NCBI GenBank assembly: GCA_000335715.1 | Contig: AMYZ01000018.1 | Span: forward strand, 24,111 to 88,110 | Direction: 5' to 3' | DNA length: 64,000 nucleotides | From: a beta proteobacterium L13 | Lineage (GTDB): Bacteria > Pseudomonadota > Gammaproteobacteria > Burkholderiales > Chromobacteriaceae | Shown here: piece by piece, positions 53,513-62,454 of the stretch | Layout of the letters: every line of letters begins with the position of its first letter | How positions within the stretch are numbered: the stretch's first letter is position 1 | Program-made: the position numbers and the translations under genes | Notes under the pieces: model-generated | Databases searched by the model: none | What the model saw: the letters and a program-made list of their open reading frames with translations, nothing else | What the model was told of the DNA's origin: nothing

Positions 53513-55624
53513 TTATGAATTGCTTTTTGGTGGATTTTGAGTTTTTCTTGAAAGACGCAAAACATCCTCTTTGTAGTAAAATTTGACTTTCCGGCTGGTT
53601 CCGCCGTGGTAAGATTTAATAAGACCGCTTCTTTCTAGGTTTGGCAAAAAACTACGATGCATTCCTAATATTTTCCCTGCCTCGCGAGCTGTTATGCTGT
53701 GTTGCATTATAGTTTGCAATACCAGGAAATCTTTGACGTGAATCAGTCTCCATAGCTTAAGATCTAATATTTTCACAATGCCGGTTTCGATATAGTGAAT
53801 GCGGAAATCATCATAATCACTTCCAAGTCGATCCGCAGCTTCTTGAACATGTAAGTAATCAGAAGAAGATAGCAATTCTAACAGACTGGAAAATGAATCT
53901 TCTGTCACCCTCACTTCTCGATTGTTGTCTTTTATCTTGTCGAGCACTCCACTTCGAATCAAGACAATGACTTTTTGGGCGGATATCTCAAGTATCCTGC
54001 AGGCATCTTTGATGTAAACCCCTGGCAATGGATGGTGCTTTAGATTTCCGGGTGGTCGCCCGGTCCTTGTGCTATAGCCGCTGATCTCATTAAGAGATAG
54101 AAGATCAACCCCAACAACGTCCTTGCGGCGAAACAGGTAAACTAAAGTCCCATCTATACGAGGCCCAGCAATGGGACGCACTCCAATACTTTCAAGTTTC
54201 TCTGCAAAATTTGTCACGTTGTGTCGTATGGTTCGTGCCAGCGCACCGGCAGTAACATACTCAGCATTGAAACGTGCAATCTCCTCTGGATGAATGACAA
54301 GTTTTTTGTGCTTGTCAATAACCTGGCTACTACCAGTTAGCCATCCCTTCTTTACTAAACTCCGCAATATTTCTGGATGAACATCCAGCTCTCGGGATGC
54401 CTCTGACGCACCTAGTAGGTCATGCATTGATATCTTGTGAATAGTATTATTCTTTATTTTTAGATAATTTATTCCTTTATCAAGATCATATCCAAGGGGG
54501 ATGACTTTCCCATTTTGAATGTCGATGATTAAATCTGCTAGGCTCTGATTTGGAGGCCGCCAAGAGAAATCAGAAGGTGCTGTTGATTTTGATTGTAGTA
54601 AGGATAGCAATTGCTCCACTTCATTTATCGATACACGGGCGTTGCTCAGGCCGGTGATTGTTTTACTCGTTAATATCCCTTTTTTAATAAATTCTTGAAA
54701 TTGAGGGTTGCTTATCCCTAGTGCAAATGTTGCATCCTGCAGTGTAACAAGAAAATCTTGTTGGTGGTCTGTGTTGCTAATTATATGCAGGCTATTAATT
54801 TTTGATAGTATTCCTCGTGCCATGCTTCCTAGAGTTCCCTTTCTTTTAATAAATGGGAGGAGCTGTACACGTGGGTTTCGATGTTCGGCACGAGCTATAA
54901 CCATCTGGCTGATCGCATCAATACTAGAAGCTTTTCCGGCTCCCCAGGAACGCATCATGTGGAGGCGCCAATATTCATCAACTATATTTTCTCCAAGCCC
55001 ATCAAATTCAGTAAGTGCCTGCCAGAATGAGAAGCACTCATCAAGTAATTTCTGAGATGGTGCAGTAAGCTGATCGTGTAGCCATACTGATGGTTCTCTA
55101 TCTTCAGTGGGAGCAATAGTCAGTGTTAAGTCAGTTCCACATTCGCAAACACTCAGTCGCCCCCTGTTTAGTGCAAGAGTCTGGCTGCAATTTGGACATC
55201 GATCTAAAAGTAGCACACCATGTGTGTGGCAAACCGAATAGGGGCGAAGAGACCAAAGACAGCGCCAATATGGGCTGTTGGTCAGACAAAGAGGGCAAAA
55301 AACTGATGCATCCATGCGGAAAAGTTTTTCAGGTATCGCCGCATGCATAAAAATGCGAGGTGAGCCTCGGGTTGGCTTGCTTCGTAGGAATGCAGAACTG
55401 GCATAGTCTACGTTGAGCCCTAAGGCATTCATCAACTCTGCATAGCGTGTCTGGTCGGTTACAACTGCTTTTAAAGTACTAGCACCGCCATGCTTAAAAC
55501 CACATGCGGACATTAACTGCAAAACATTTTCAAAGCCATTTCCTTCTGCTGTGCGTATTAATAGGCTGGCGGCTGATTCATCCTGTTGCAAGATTGGGCG
55601 GTAGGGGAGTTTATACCTGTTCAT
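53513..55624 (-). CDS. tniQ: TniQ/TnsD-family target-selection protein, module 2
   Basis: 703 residues. The TniQ domain has zinc motifs FCPLCLTNSPYW, CHTHGVLLLDRCPNC and VCECGTDL (about 110-170). The long C-terminal half has several HTH-like stretches, one with GVRPIAGPRIDGTLVYLFRR, clearly related to the module 1 protein, so both belong to one TnsD-like lineage. The ATG at 55624 overlaps the tnsC stop (TGATG) with GGGGG five bases upstream. It is expected to choose the insertion site. Last gene of the module 2 operon. Confidence 0.88.
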   Translation of the reverse strand: MNRYKLPYRPILQQDESAASLLIRTAEGNGFENVLQLMSACGFKHGGASTLKAVVTDQTRYAELMNALGLNVDYASSAFLRSKPTRGSPRIFMHAAIPEKLFRMDASVFCPLCLTNSPYWRCLWSLRPYSVCHTHGVLLLDRCPNCSQTLALNRGRLSVCECGTDLTLTIAPTEDREPSVWLHDQLTAPSQKLLDECFSFWQALTEFDGLGENIVDEYWRLHMMRSWGAGKASSIDAISQMVIARAEHRNPRVQLLPFIKRKGTLGSMARGILSKINSLHIISNTDHQQDFLVTLQDATFALGISNPQFQEFIKKGILTSKTITGLSNARVSINEVEQLLSLLQSKSTAPSDFSWRPPNQSLADLIIDIQNGKVIPLGYDLDKGINYLKIKNNTIHKISMHDLLGASEASRELDVHPEILRSLVKKGWLTGSSQVIDKHKKLVIHPEEIARFNAEYVTAGALARTIRHNVTNFAEKLESIGVRPIAGPRIDGTLVYLFRRKDVVGVDLLSLNEISGYSTRTGRPPGNLKHHPLPGVYIKDACRILEISAQKVIVLIRSGVLDKIKDNNREVRVTEDSFSSLLELLSSSDYLHVQEAADRLGSDYDDFRIHYIETGIVKILDLKLWRLIHVKDFLVLQTIMQHSITAREAGKILGMHRSFLPNLERSGLIKSYHGGTSRKVKFYYKEDVLRLSRKTQNPPKSNS

Positions 55625-56598
55625 CACTTCCCCCTGAACTGGGCCGCCAGTTCTCCTGTGTTCAGTCGGAAAGGGTTGCGCTTGGCAATCGATGCCTCTC
55701 CCATGACTCCCGAATCCCAGACTTCTGCAAATTCTTCTAGTGAAACGGATTGCCCCGATTTCCTCCAGGACATCAAAATTGCTTCCTTGATTAGTGTCAT
55801 GACATACTCAAGGTTGCCATGTGTTGCGGCGAAGACTCTTAGTGTGTCTGAGTAGCTACCGATTAGTGGCATGTGTTGTAAAGAGAAGCGGTCGCGCGCA
55901 TGAATACACATTTGGGTTAAGAAATGGTAGAGCGCCCCGGGTTTATCTTCAGTGCCTGGCATCAATGGTTCTAGTGAAAATCTGTGTTTGAAGCGTCGAG
56001 TCAACTGATAGCTTTGGTCAGAATCGATAAGTGCCACACTGTCTGGCGTGCCAGAAAGGCAAGCACAAACACCGCTGCTGTTCACCAAAGATTTTAGCCA
56101 GCGCAGTGCAACCATGTTTGCGGCGGCAGACCTATCATTTGTATTCAGCAGGTTATGACACTCATCCAAGAATATGATCTGAGTTCCACATTTTTGAAGA
56201 AGAGCTGCAATTCTTTTAGTTTTTGCTGGTATTGTACCTATGTCCGGATTTAGGTCGTGCAGTCCAGCCAAAATATTACTAGCCAAGTAATTCACAGAAA
56301 CCGTGGCTGGCACCTCAGCCCTAAATGCGGGGACAAGCGTAACTTCAGCATCAAGAGTCTGAACAATGCTCTCCTGTAATCCGGCTTGAATAATTTTGCA
56401 GACACTACTTTTCCCCATGCCACCTTCAGCTAAGAGCATGCAGCCAACGGGTTCCTTGTATTGAAGCGATTGAATAATGCAGCGATGTATCCCTCTGATG
56501 GCTTTGTCCATTTCAGGGTGTCTAATCAGAACTTCATCTAGTTTTGAAATGCGTTCTATATTTAATGCTTCTTGATCTGGTATTCCGAATTTAATCAT
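55624..56598 (-). CDS. tnsC: TnsC/TniB-like AAA+ ATPase, module 2
   Basis: 324 residues with Walker A LLAEGGMGKSSV (about 60) and Walker B QIIFLDECHNLL, followed by CLSGTPDSVALIDSDQSYQL and an arginine-rich RRFKHRFSLEPL segment typical of the family. It couples target choice by TniQ to the transposase. Its start overlaps the tnsB stop by ATGA. It differs enough from module 1 that the two modules are not recent copies. Confidence 0.9.
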   Translation of the reverse strand: MIKFGIPDQEALNIERISKLDEVLIRHPEMDKAIRGIHRCIIQSLQYKEPVGCMLLAEGGMGKSSVCKIIQAGLQESIVQTLDAEVTLVPAFRAEVPATVSVNYLASNILAGLHDLNPDIGTIPAKTKRIAALLQKCGTQIIFLDECHNLLNTNDRSAAANMVALRWLKSLVNSSGVCACLSGTPDSVALIDSDQSYQLTRRFKHRFSLEPLMPGTEDKPGALYHFLTQMCIHARDRFSLQHMPLIGSYSDTLRVFAATHGNLEYVMTLIKEAILMSWRKSGQSVSLEEFAEVWDSGVMGEASIAKRNPFRLNTGELAAQFRGK

Positions 56599-58574
56599 TT
56601 GTCCAACTCCGTAAAAATAATATCGTACCCATCTCCATTTTCATCAGCATGATCAGATTGATGACTTGTCGGTGTGGTATGGTTTACGGGGATTTTTAGG
56701 GTTGAATATTCTTCTGCAGGCTGGACGGTGTAAATGTTGGGTGGCTCAGGGGATGTTGCATCCTGGTTGCTTTGAAATTTTAGCTGTCCTTTGCCATTGG
56801 TTATTTTGGCTATTTGGCGTTTGGCGAGCGTAGAGTCCTTTTGGATTTTTTCGAGAAGCTTCCACCATGCCAATAAGTAGGAGTATTTGCCGAGTCGTTT
56901 TAGGTCTGATTTACTCATGGAGTTTCTGACTTTCTTGGCTTCCTGATGGGCGTACCAAGTTAGTCCCATCGTATAATCCGGATTGGTTGACTCGGCCAGA
57001 ATAAGGGTGCCACGTTCCGATGGATGTTCAACGTAAACGGAGTGAAGATCTAATTCGTCAACCAGTACGGTGACTTGGGTCTCACCCATCTCTTCGAGTG
57101 TCGCCAATGCATGGGAGAAATATTCGATATGATCAATTTGTACACGTCCGTTATGGAGGGTGCGCTGCCATGGCCAGCGAGCGATTGCGCTGATTTCCTC
57201 TACAGAGAAGCTCTGTACTGGCCAACCATTCATTGCGTCCTGCCAAGCGAGGATGGGCGCTCTACCGGTACGGGTATGGATACTCTTGTGGTAAACCTCG
57301 TTGATCCATTCGAGAATGTGCTCTTGCAGGCGCTCAAGAATCAATGTGGCTCTGCGACGGGAGTCATATTCACCGCGATCGATTGGGCACGAAAACGTGG
57401 TGCCTGCGCATTTTTGGACCAGTGAATATGTTAGTGTCCGGAAAAATGATTCGATGTGCGCCTTGTCATTTGGATCACGTACTTCTGCCGGTACGATAAT
57501 GATGCCAAGCAGTCCGCAGAGACGAACAAAAGCTGAGTTTTTGAAATCAACACCGTTATCCGGGATGATCCGGACCGGTACGCCCCCTGGCATCCCTAAT
57601 CCCTGACGAGTCAGCATGTCCTTGACTGCTGCTAACGTTGTTGTCGCTGAAGGGGGAAACATGCTGATGTACACCCCGACAACAGCGCGTGTATATACGT
57701 CGATGATGCAGACTAAATAGGGCCTACCAATGATTTCCCCTGTATCTGGGTCTTTCAATTCGATATCTATATAGTGTGTGTCAATTTCCACCAAGAACAT
57801 TGCCTGTGGGCTAAGGATTTGCCTTCCTGCTGCACGAGCGATGCGGTCTGCTGCAACTTTGCCTTTCTTGGCAACCGCGACTACATAGGGATCCAATTCT
57901 TTAATACGACGCTCAATGGTCCGTTCAGACGGCAGTTTGATTTCAGAACGGTGAGCGTTTAGAAGCCCCCGCTCTGCAAGCTTGCCGACCACATAGGCCA
58001 GCACGTCTTTGGCTTGGCGGCGTTCGGGTTGGAGATAGACCTGCTGTATTCCTGCTGTGATGAGTATTTCAACTTCCGGAGAAAATCTGAGCATTTTGTT
58101 ACCGCGCAAATGAGTACGTGGTGCGAAGGCTGTGGCCGACTTCCCGTTTAGGAAGTAGCGCTGCACCCATTTAGCCACCGTTCGCGCAGCAGGAGGGCAG
58201 GGGTCTTCAAGCTCCTTGGCTAAAATTGGGATTAAACTTTCGAGTTGTTTTCGCGACTGGGGGTGCCTCAGTTGCGTTACCGCAGCACAAACGTAACGTG
58301 TTTGCCGAATTGTCAGCCGTGTTTCTGCGGGGCTAAGTTCGGAAAGTTTGCGATTCGCTTTGTCGGAGGAGATTCGCTCAAGTTCGCCATCCATGAGCAA
58401 GAGCGTCCCCGATGCTTGCATTTCCATGAAACGTTCATAGGGCACTCGGTACGGTTTGCCACCGGCAGTGGCGGCATAGCGCACCATACCAGCAGCAACA
58501 TAAGTCACTTCGAACTCACTGCCGTGGATTACGAAGCGTAATCCCACCCTGGGTTCATAGGCATTGTTCGTCAT
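56595..58574 (-). CDS. tnsB: TnsB/TniA-like DDE transposase, module 2
   Basis: 659 residues. The integrase core shows VEIDTHYIDIELKD (Asp), RIIPDNGVDFKNSAF (Asp) and DPNDKAHIESFFRTL (Glu), with an N-terminal helical DNA-binding part and a Mu-type C-terminal region. It cuts and joins the transposon 3' ends. The start overlaps the tnsA stop by ATGA. Catalytic residues appear intact, so module 2 may be active. Confidence 0.93.
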   Translation of the reverse strand: MTNNAYEPRVGLRFVIHGSEFEVTYVAAGMVRYAATAGGKPYRVPYERFMEMQASGTLLLMDGELERISSDKANRKLSELSPAETRLTIRQTRYVCAAVTQLRHPQSRKQLESLIPILAKELEDPCPPAARTVAKWVQRYFLNGKSATAFAPRTHLRGNKMLRFSPEVEILITAGIQQVYLQPERRQAKDVLAYVVGKLAERGLLNAHRSEIKLPSERTIERRIKELDPYVVAVAKKGKVAADRIARAAGRQILSPQAMFLVEIDTHYIDIELKDPDTGEIIGRPYLVCIIDVYTRAVVGVYISMFPPSATTTLAAVKDMLTRQGLGMPGGVPVRIIPDNGVDFKNSAFVRLCGLLGIIIVPAEVRDPNDKAHIESFFRTLTYSLVQKCAGTTFSCPIDRGEYDSRRRATLILERLQEHILEWINEVYHKSIHTRTGRAPILAWQDAMNGWPVQSFSVEEISAIARWPWQRTLHNGRVQIDHIEYFSHALATLEEMGETQVTVLVDELDLHSVYVEHPSERGTLILAESTNPDYTMGLTWYAHQEAKKVRNSMSKSDLKRLGKYSYLLAWWKLLEKIQKDSTLAKRQIAKITNGKGQLKFQSNQDATSPEPPNIYTVQPAEEYSTLKIPVNHTTPTSHQSDHADENGDGYDIIFTELDK

Positions 58575-59287
58575 TTTGGTACCCCCACTTGCAGGTCAAG
58601 CTGAAGTGGGAGATCCAAGTTCGCTTCAAGGCGACCATGAAACAGCAAATAGTCAATGATCAGTGGCGATAGTCCTGCCCCTGCCAGGCGGTTGTACAAC
58701 GCTTGGAGTGGTTGTGGCCCGGGCAGTTGGCCAATTTGCTCCATTGCCAGGTTACATTCCTGGACCGACCAAGATCTTGCAATTGCGCGGTTATACAGTT
58801 GGTAGAGGTTTTCGATCTGGATGGGGCCTGGTAGATCTGTCGTGTCGATCACGGAGAAGTCAAAACCGCATCGTGATAGTAGTTTCTCCGCCAAGCTGTG
58901 ACGCGCCTGCTCCTCGTCCGTCAGGTGGCCCCGATTGGGCTTGATCTCCCGGACCAGCCAGCGACCATCCCAAGTTCGTATCAGGAAATCGGGGAAATAA
59001 CGCTGGCCTTGGCTAAGCTCGATTTCAAGCGCTTGGCAGCGGTAGCCGGCGACATTGGGATCGCGCTCAAGGAGTAGGCAGTAAAAAGCCTCTAGTTGGC
59101 TCTCCGGCACCATCGTTGCATTGTTGATGCGACTTGGGAAATAAGCTGGACGTTTTCCTCGTGAGCCTGGGTAGACGCGCCGGCGACCGTGCAGAACGTT
59201 GGCCAAGTCGGGTTTTGTGGAAAAAGCTTCTTCTGCCTGCTGCAGCAAGATACTGGGCAGGGCTTGATGGATGGGGGCTAGGTACAT
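58571..59287 (-). CDS. tnsA: TnsA-like endonuclease, module 2
   Basis: 238 residues with the nuclease set in MVPESQLEAFYCLL (Glu), RYFPDFLIRTWDGR (Asp) and WLVREIKPNRG (Glu-x-Lys). It makes the 5' strand cuts for cut-and-paste movement. The ATG at 59287 is chosen for the GGGAG site five bases upstream; GTG codons at 59293 and 59290 are alternatives. A 12-bp inverted repeat immediately before the ribosome site may control translation. Confidence 0.85.
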   Translation of the reverse strand: MYLAPIHQALPSILLQQAEEAFSTKPDLANVLHGRRRVYPGSRGKRPAYFPSRINNATMVPESQLEAFYCLLLERDPNVAGYRCQALEIELSQGQRYFPDFLIRTWDGRWLVREIKPNRGHLTDEEQARHSLAEKLLSRCGFDFSVIDTTDLPGPIQIENLYQLYNRAIARSWSVQECNLAMEQIGQLPGPQPLQALYNRLAGAGLSPLIIDYLLFHGRLEANLDLPLQLDLQVGVPK

Positions 59288-59298
59288 CACCACTCCCT

Positions 59299-59341
59299 AC
59301 AGCACCGAACCGTAGACAAAGCGATGCCCGTTCGGTGCTGT
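59299..59341 (-). promoter_or_regulatory. 12-bp inverted repeat in the tnsA leader, module 2
   Basis: ACAGCACCGAAC and GTTCGGTGCTGT are perfect partners 19 bases apart, ending one base before the GGGAG ribosome site of tnsA. It could be an mRNA hairpin limiting transposition or an operator for the XRE protein encoded next door. Confidence 0.55.
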
Positions 59342-59532
59342 ACACAGAATTGGATATGCCTGGATTTGGGTGTAAAGAAACCCGCCGCTGGGCATAACCA
59401 GCGGAATCTCAGGTGCTCTAGGGGGTAAGGGGGCTTGACGCTGGAGGGCGTGATGACGATACTGAGTTTGGGAACTGTATTTGCCATCAGGCACTTACAC
59501 CAACGGGGCATGCCGCCAGGTTTGTCCCGTTT

Positions 59533-59958
59533 TTACATTTGTCTTTCCTCCTTGCCTTGTTTGCGGCGAAGTCGTCTTACTGGCTCAGAAGCACAATGCT
59601 TCAACGCGTTCTGTATCCCCAAAATTTCCCTAATCAATCGAATCTGCACCGGGCGCAGCTCCCCGATGTGTTCGCGGAAGTCGTGCATGAGCCAATAGGT
59701 TTCTTCTGGGACATCGGCTGGAATGATCAGCTTGCGATGGGATGCGTCTGCAGCTAGGCGCAGCTCTTCCTGCTCGTTGGGCGGAAGATCCAATGAGCGA
59801 ATCAGCCGATTGATAAATTCGTCGGTGGGTGGCCCCTTGCTTCCCACTTCCAACGCAGAGATGTAGCTCTGCTCATAGCCTATCAGATCGGCTAGTTCGG
59901 ACTGGCGGATGCCATGCTCCAGTCTGAGTTGATGCAGGTATCGGGAAAATGGGTTCAC
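59533..59958 (-). CDS. XRE-family regulator upstream of module 2
   Basis: 141 residues: an N-terminal Cro/CI HTH (RLEHGIRQSELADLIGYEQS then YISALEVGSKGPP) and a C-terminal helical part (PEETYWLMHDFREHIGELRP). The GTG start lies inside AAATTTACCGTGA, a word repeated 105 bases upstream (60061-60073), suggesting autoregulation. It is on the same strand as tnsABC-tniQ and about 245 bases before tnsA. Likely repressor of the module 2 transposition genes. Confidence 0.8.
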   Translation of the reverse strand: MNPFSRYLHQLRLEHGIRQSELADLIGYEQSYISALEVGSKGPPTDEFINRLIRSLDLPPNEQEELRLAADASHRKLIIPADVPEETYWLMHDFREHIGELRPVQIRLIREILGIQNALKHCASEPVRRLRRKQGKEERQM

Positions 59959-60073
59959 GGTAAATTTCTTGTGATCCTTTGGACTACCGTCAGAGTAGAT
60001 ATTCTGCCATCAAGTGTCAAACGTAAGTCATTGATTATAAATGCAATATTTGTTGCAAAATCACGGTAAATTT
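59956..60073. repeat. Direct repeat of AAATTTACCGTGA around the XRE promoter
   Basis: Copies at 59956-59968 and 60061-60073, in the same orientation (shown on the minus strand). The first covers the GTG start codon of the XRE gene, so a bound protein would block expression. They could instead be part of the right transposon end. Confidence 0.5.
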
Positions 60074-60314
60074 AGCTGGCTAAAAGAGTGCTGCTGGATC
60101 GGGCCGGCTGCTTACCTCGAATAAAATCATAGGCTTACGACCTTGTTTGGCTGGGTAAACGTTCTGGCGAAGCGGATCACCTGATGCAAATCATGATTTC
60201 TTCGTGGTTTGACATTTATGCTTTTGGCACGTCCGACTTGCTACAATCAAAAGCATTGCAAACGCCTCCGTCACTCATGCCTTCCTCAATGCTAGCGCCA
60301 ATGAACGTGCCGAA

Positions 60315-60761
60315 TTGCTGGAAGAGCTGGCCGAGCTGCGCACCCACTGGATGGACAAGCGCCATCTGGAGCGGCTTCACGGGCGCTATCTTTTGCAGAG
60401 AAAGAGTAACGGTGAACTGGAACTGGAAATTGTGGATACCTGGCAGGCGGTTGTCGCCCGCGATACCCGTACTTTGTCCGGCGGTGAGAGCTTCCTAGTC
60501 AGTCTGGCGTTGGCTTTGGCTCTATCTGATCTGGTAAGTCACAAGACGTCGATTGACTCACTGTTTTTGGATGAGGGCTTTGGAACGTTGGATGGTGAAA
60601 CTTTGGAGATTGCACTTAATGCACTGGATACCTTAAGCGCCAGTGGGAACTTTATTGGTGTAATCAGTCACGTTGAAAGTATGAAGGAGCGCATTGCTTT
60701 GCAAGTTAGTGTTTGCAAAGGCGGCGAGGCGGTAGTATCGACACTTAAAATCCCTATTTGA
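60315..60761 (+). pseudogene. sbcC: 3' fragment of sbcC
   Basis: About 140 codons match the C-terminus of the SbcC exonuclease subunit: HGRYLLQRKSNGELELEIVD, RDTRTLSGGESFLVSLALAL (ABC signature), SLFLDEGFGTLDGETLEIAL (Walker B) and GVISHVESMKERI. The N-terminal Walker A half and coiled coil are absent; the frame upstream (LNASANERAELLEELAELRT) is not clearly SbcC. A normal SbcC exceeds 1000 residues, so this is a fragment at a recombination junction. Confidence 0.85.
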
Positions 60762-60810
60762 TGATTTAAGTGGAGGTGCGCATTATTATTTTATTAAGCA
60801 AGGAATGGAA

Positions 60811-62454
60811 ATGACTAAGGCAACCATGCGGCAAGATGAGCTTAAGTTTGCATCTGTTCGTGAAGTGGATGGCGTGGAAATCTCTGTTAAAGCAGAAAAA
60901 CTTCATTCGAAATTTAATGAAAAGAAATATTACTGTGAAATTGGCGCCTATGTAAATTGCGGCGGTGAACATGGGGATACGCTTTGCCTCATTTCTAGGG
61001 TCCAAGTTGTGGAGATTGAAAAAACAAAGAAAATTGATGGTGAAATACATTACATCACTGAAGAAATCAACAAAGTTATCCTTTCGGTAGTTGGTACTGT
61101 CTCAAAAGGAAGATTCGATCGAGGAGCCGCTCGTCTTCCCACAATCGGTTGCAATGTATATTTTTTAAGTGACGATCAAGTTAATTCAATCATCGGGGTG
61201 GAGTCAGAGGCTGATAAAGAATTTTTCTTGGTAACAAATCCTGAAGTTAATAAAACATATCTTAATTTGGATAAGTTGATAGGCAGGCATACTGCAATTC
61301 TGGGTACTACCGGCAGCGGGAAAAGTAGCACGGTTGCCAGTATCGTGCAATCAATTTTGAACTCATACAAATGCCCCAGGATTGTATTTTTTGATATGCA
61401 CAATGAGTATCCAGATGCATTTGGTTTTGGCGAGGAGCATAATGATCACTTCAGGTCAAAGACTAATTGCATTGCATGGAGTGACTTCAGCCTCCCTTAT
61501 TGGTTTCTTGACCTTGAAGAATTTATTGGTGTGTTCTATCCATCCGCTGGTTCATCACAGGAGTCAACAATTAAAGATATTATTAAAGACCTTAAGCGTG
61601 AGGAGTCGGGCCTGACGGGCGGTGATTGCGAGAGGATATCGGCAAATACACCTTTGTTTTTCGATATAAACAAGCTTGTTAAAAAACTCAAAGAGCTTGA
61701 GGATGCCGAAAGCACAGCTACAAAGAAAGACCCATTTGCAAAACTCAGATTACGCTTTGAGAGCGTTCTTGATGATTCGCGATACGGTTTTTTAAAAAAG
61801 GATATCGATAAGAAAACTTCACTTTCCAATTATTTGAAACATATACTTGGAATGTTTGAAAGTGAGAAATATTTAAGTATCCTTGACCTTAGTGGGCTTC
61901 CATCTGAGGTTAGAAATGTATGCATTGGAGTTTTGTCTAGATTGCTTTTTGATTTTAAATATTGGGAAAAAGATCCAGATGATTTGCCATTGGCTCTTAT
62001 CTTAGAAGAGGCTCACTCGTACATTCCAGAAGAGACTGAAGCAAGATTCTCTTTATGCAAGGAACGCGTCGAAAGAATCGCCAAAGAAGGTAGAAAATAT
62101 GGCATAGGATTGATTGTTATTACTCAGAGGCCATCGAATGTTTCTACAACAGTTCTATCTCAATGTGGCACATTTATTACATTGCGATTAACTAATGATG
62201 GCGATCAAAATAAAGTAAAACGGCTCTTGCCTGATACCTTGGCAGGTCAGGCCGATGCGCTTTCTGGTTTGCGTGATGGCGAAGCACTGGTTAGTGGCGA
62301 TGGAATAAAATTGCCTAGAAAAGTGCAATTTAAAAGACCAGACCCAGCACCGCGTAGCAATGATGTTAAATATCATATAGCTTGGGAGAGTGGCCCCGCT
62401 GAGGGTTATAGCCTTGAAAATGCAACGAAAGCGTGGGAGCAGTTGAAAAAATGA
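60811..62454 (+). CDS. HerA-like hexameric ATPase (DUF87)
   Basis: 547 residues: an N-terminal beta-barrel-like HAS domain (about 1-130), then a HerA/FtsK-type ATPase with ILGTTGSGKSSTVAS (Walker A, about 165), LALILEEAHSYIPEE (Walker B) and GLIVITQRPSNVSTTVLSQC (sensor), an insert near 220-330, and an arginine finger region. Bacterial HerA proteins pair with nucleases or Sir2/DUF4297 effectors in anti-phage systems. ATG 60811 has AGGA six bases upstream; ATG 60805 is too close to it. The stop overlaps the next start. Confidence 0.85.
   Translation: MTKATMRQDELKFASVREVDGVEISVKAEKLHSKFNEKKYYCEIGAYVNCGGEHGDTLCLISRVQVVEIEKTKKIDGEIHYITEEINKVILSVVGTVSKGRFDRGAARLPTIGCNVYFLSDDQVNSIIGVESEADKEFFLVTNPEVNKTYLNLDKLIGRHTAILGTTGSGKSSTVASIVQSILNSYKCPRIVFFDMHNEYPDAFGFGEEHNDHFRSKTNCIAWSDFSLPYWFLDLEEFIGVFYPSAGSSQESTIKDIIKDLKREESGLTGGDCERISANTPLFFDINKLVKKLKELEDAESTATKKDPFAKLRLRFESVLDDSRYGFLKKDIDKKTSLSNYLKHILGMFESEKYLSILDLSGLPSEVRNVCIGVLSRLLFDFKYWEKDPDDLPLALILEEAHSYIPEETEARFSLCKERVERIAKEGRKYGIGLIVITQRPSNVSTTVLSQCGTFITLRLTNDGDQNKVKRLLPDTLAGQADALSGLRDGEALVSGDGIKLPRKVQFKRPDPAPRSNDVKYHIAWESGPAEGYSLENATKAWEQLKK

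Noticed and set aside
17508..59287. Possible CRISPR-associated (guide-RNA) transposon
   Set aside because: Both TniQ proteins are long and TnsD-like, no cas genes are present, and I saw no regularly spaced repeat array anywhere in the island.
60210..60245. Sigma-54 promoter resembling TGGCACG...TTGCT
   Set aside because: The GG and GC elements are two bases too far apart for a working -24/-12 promoter.
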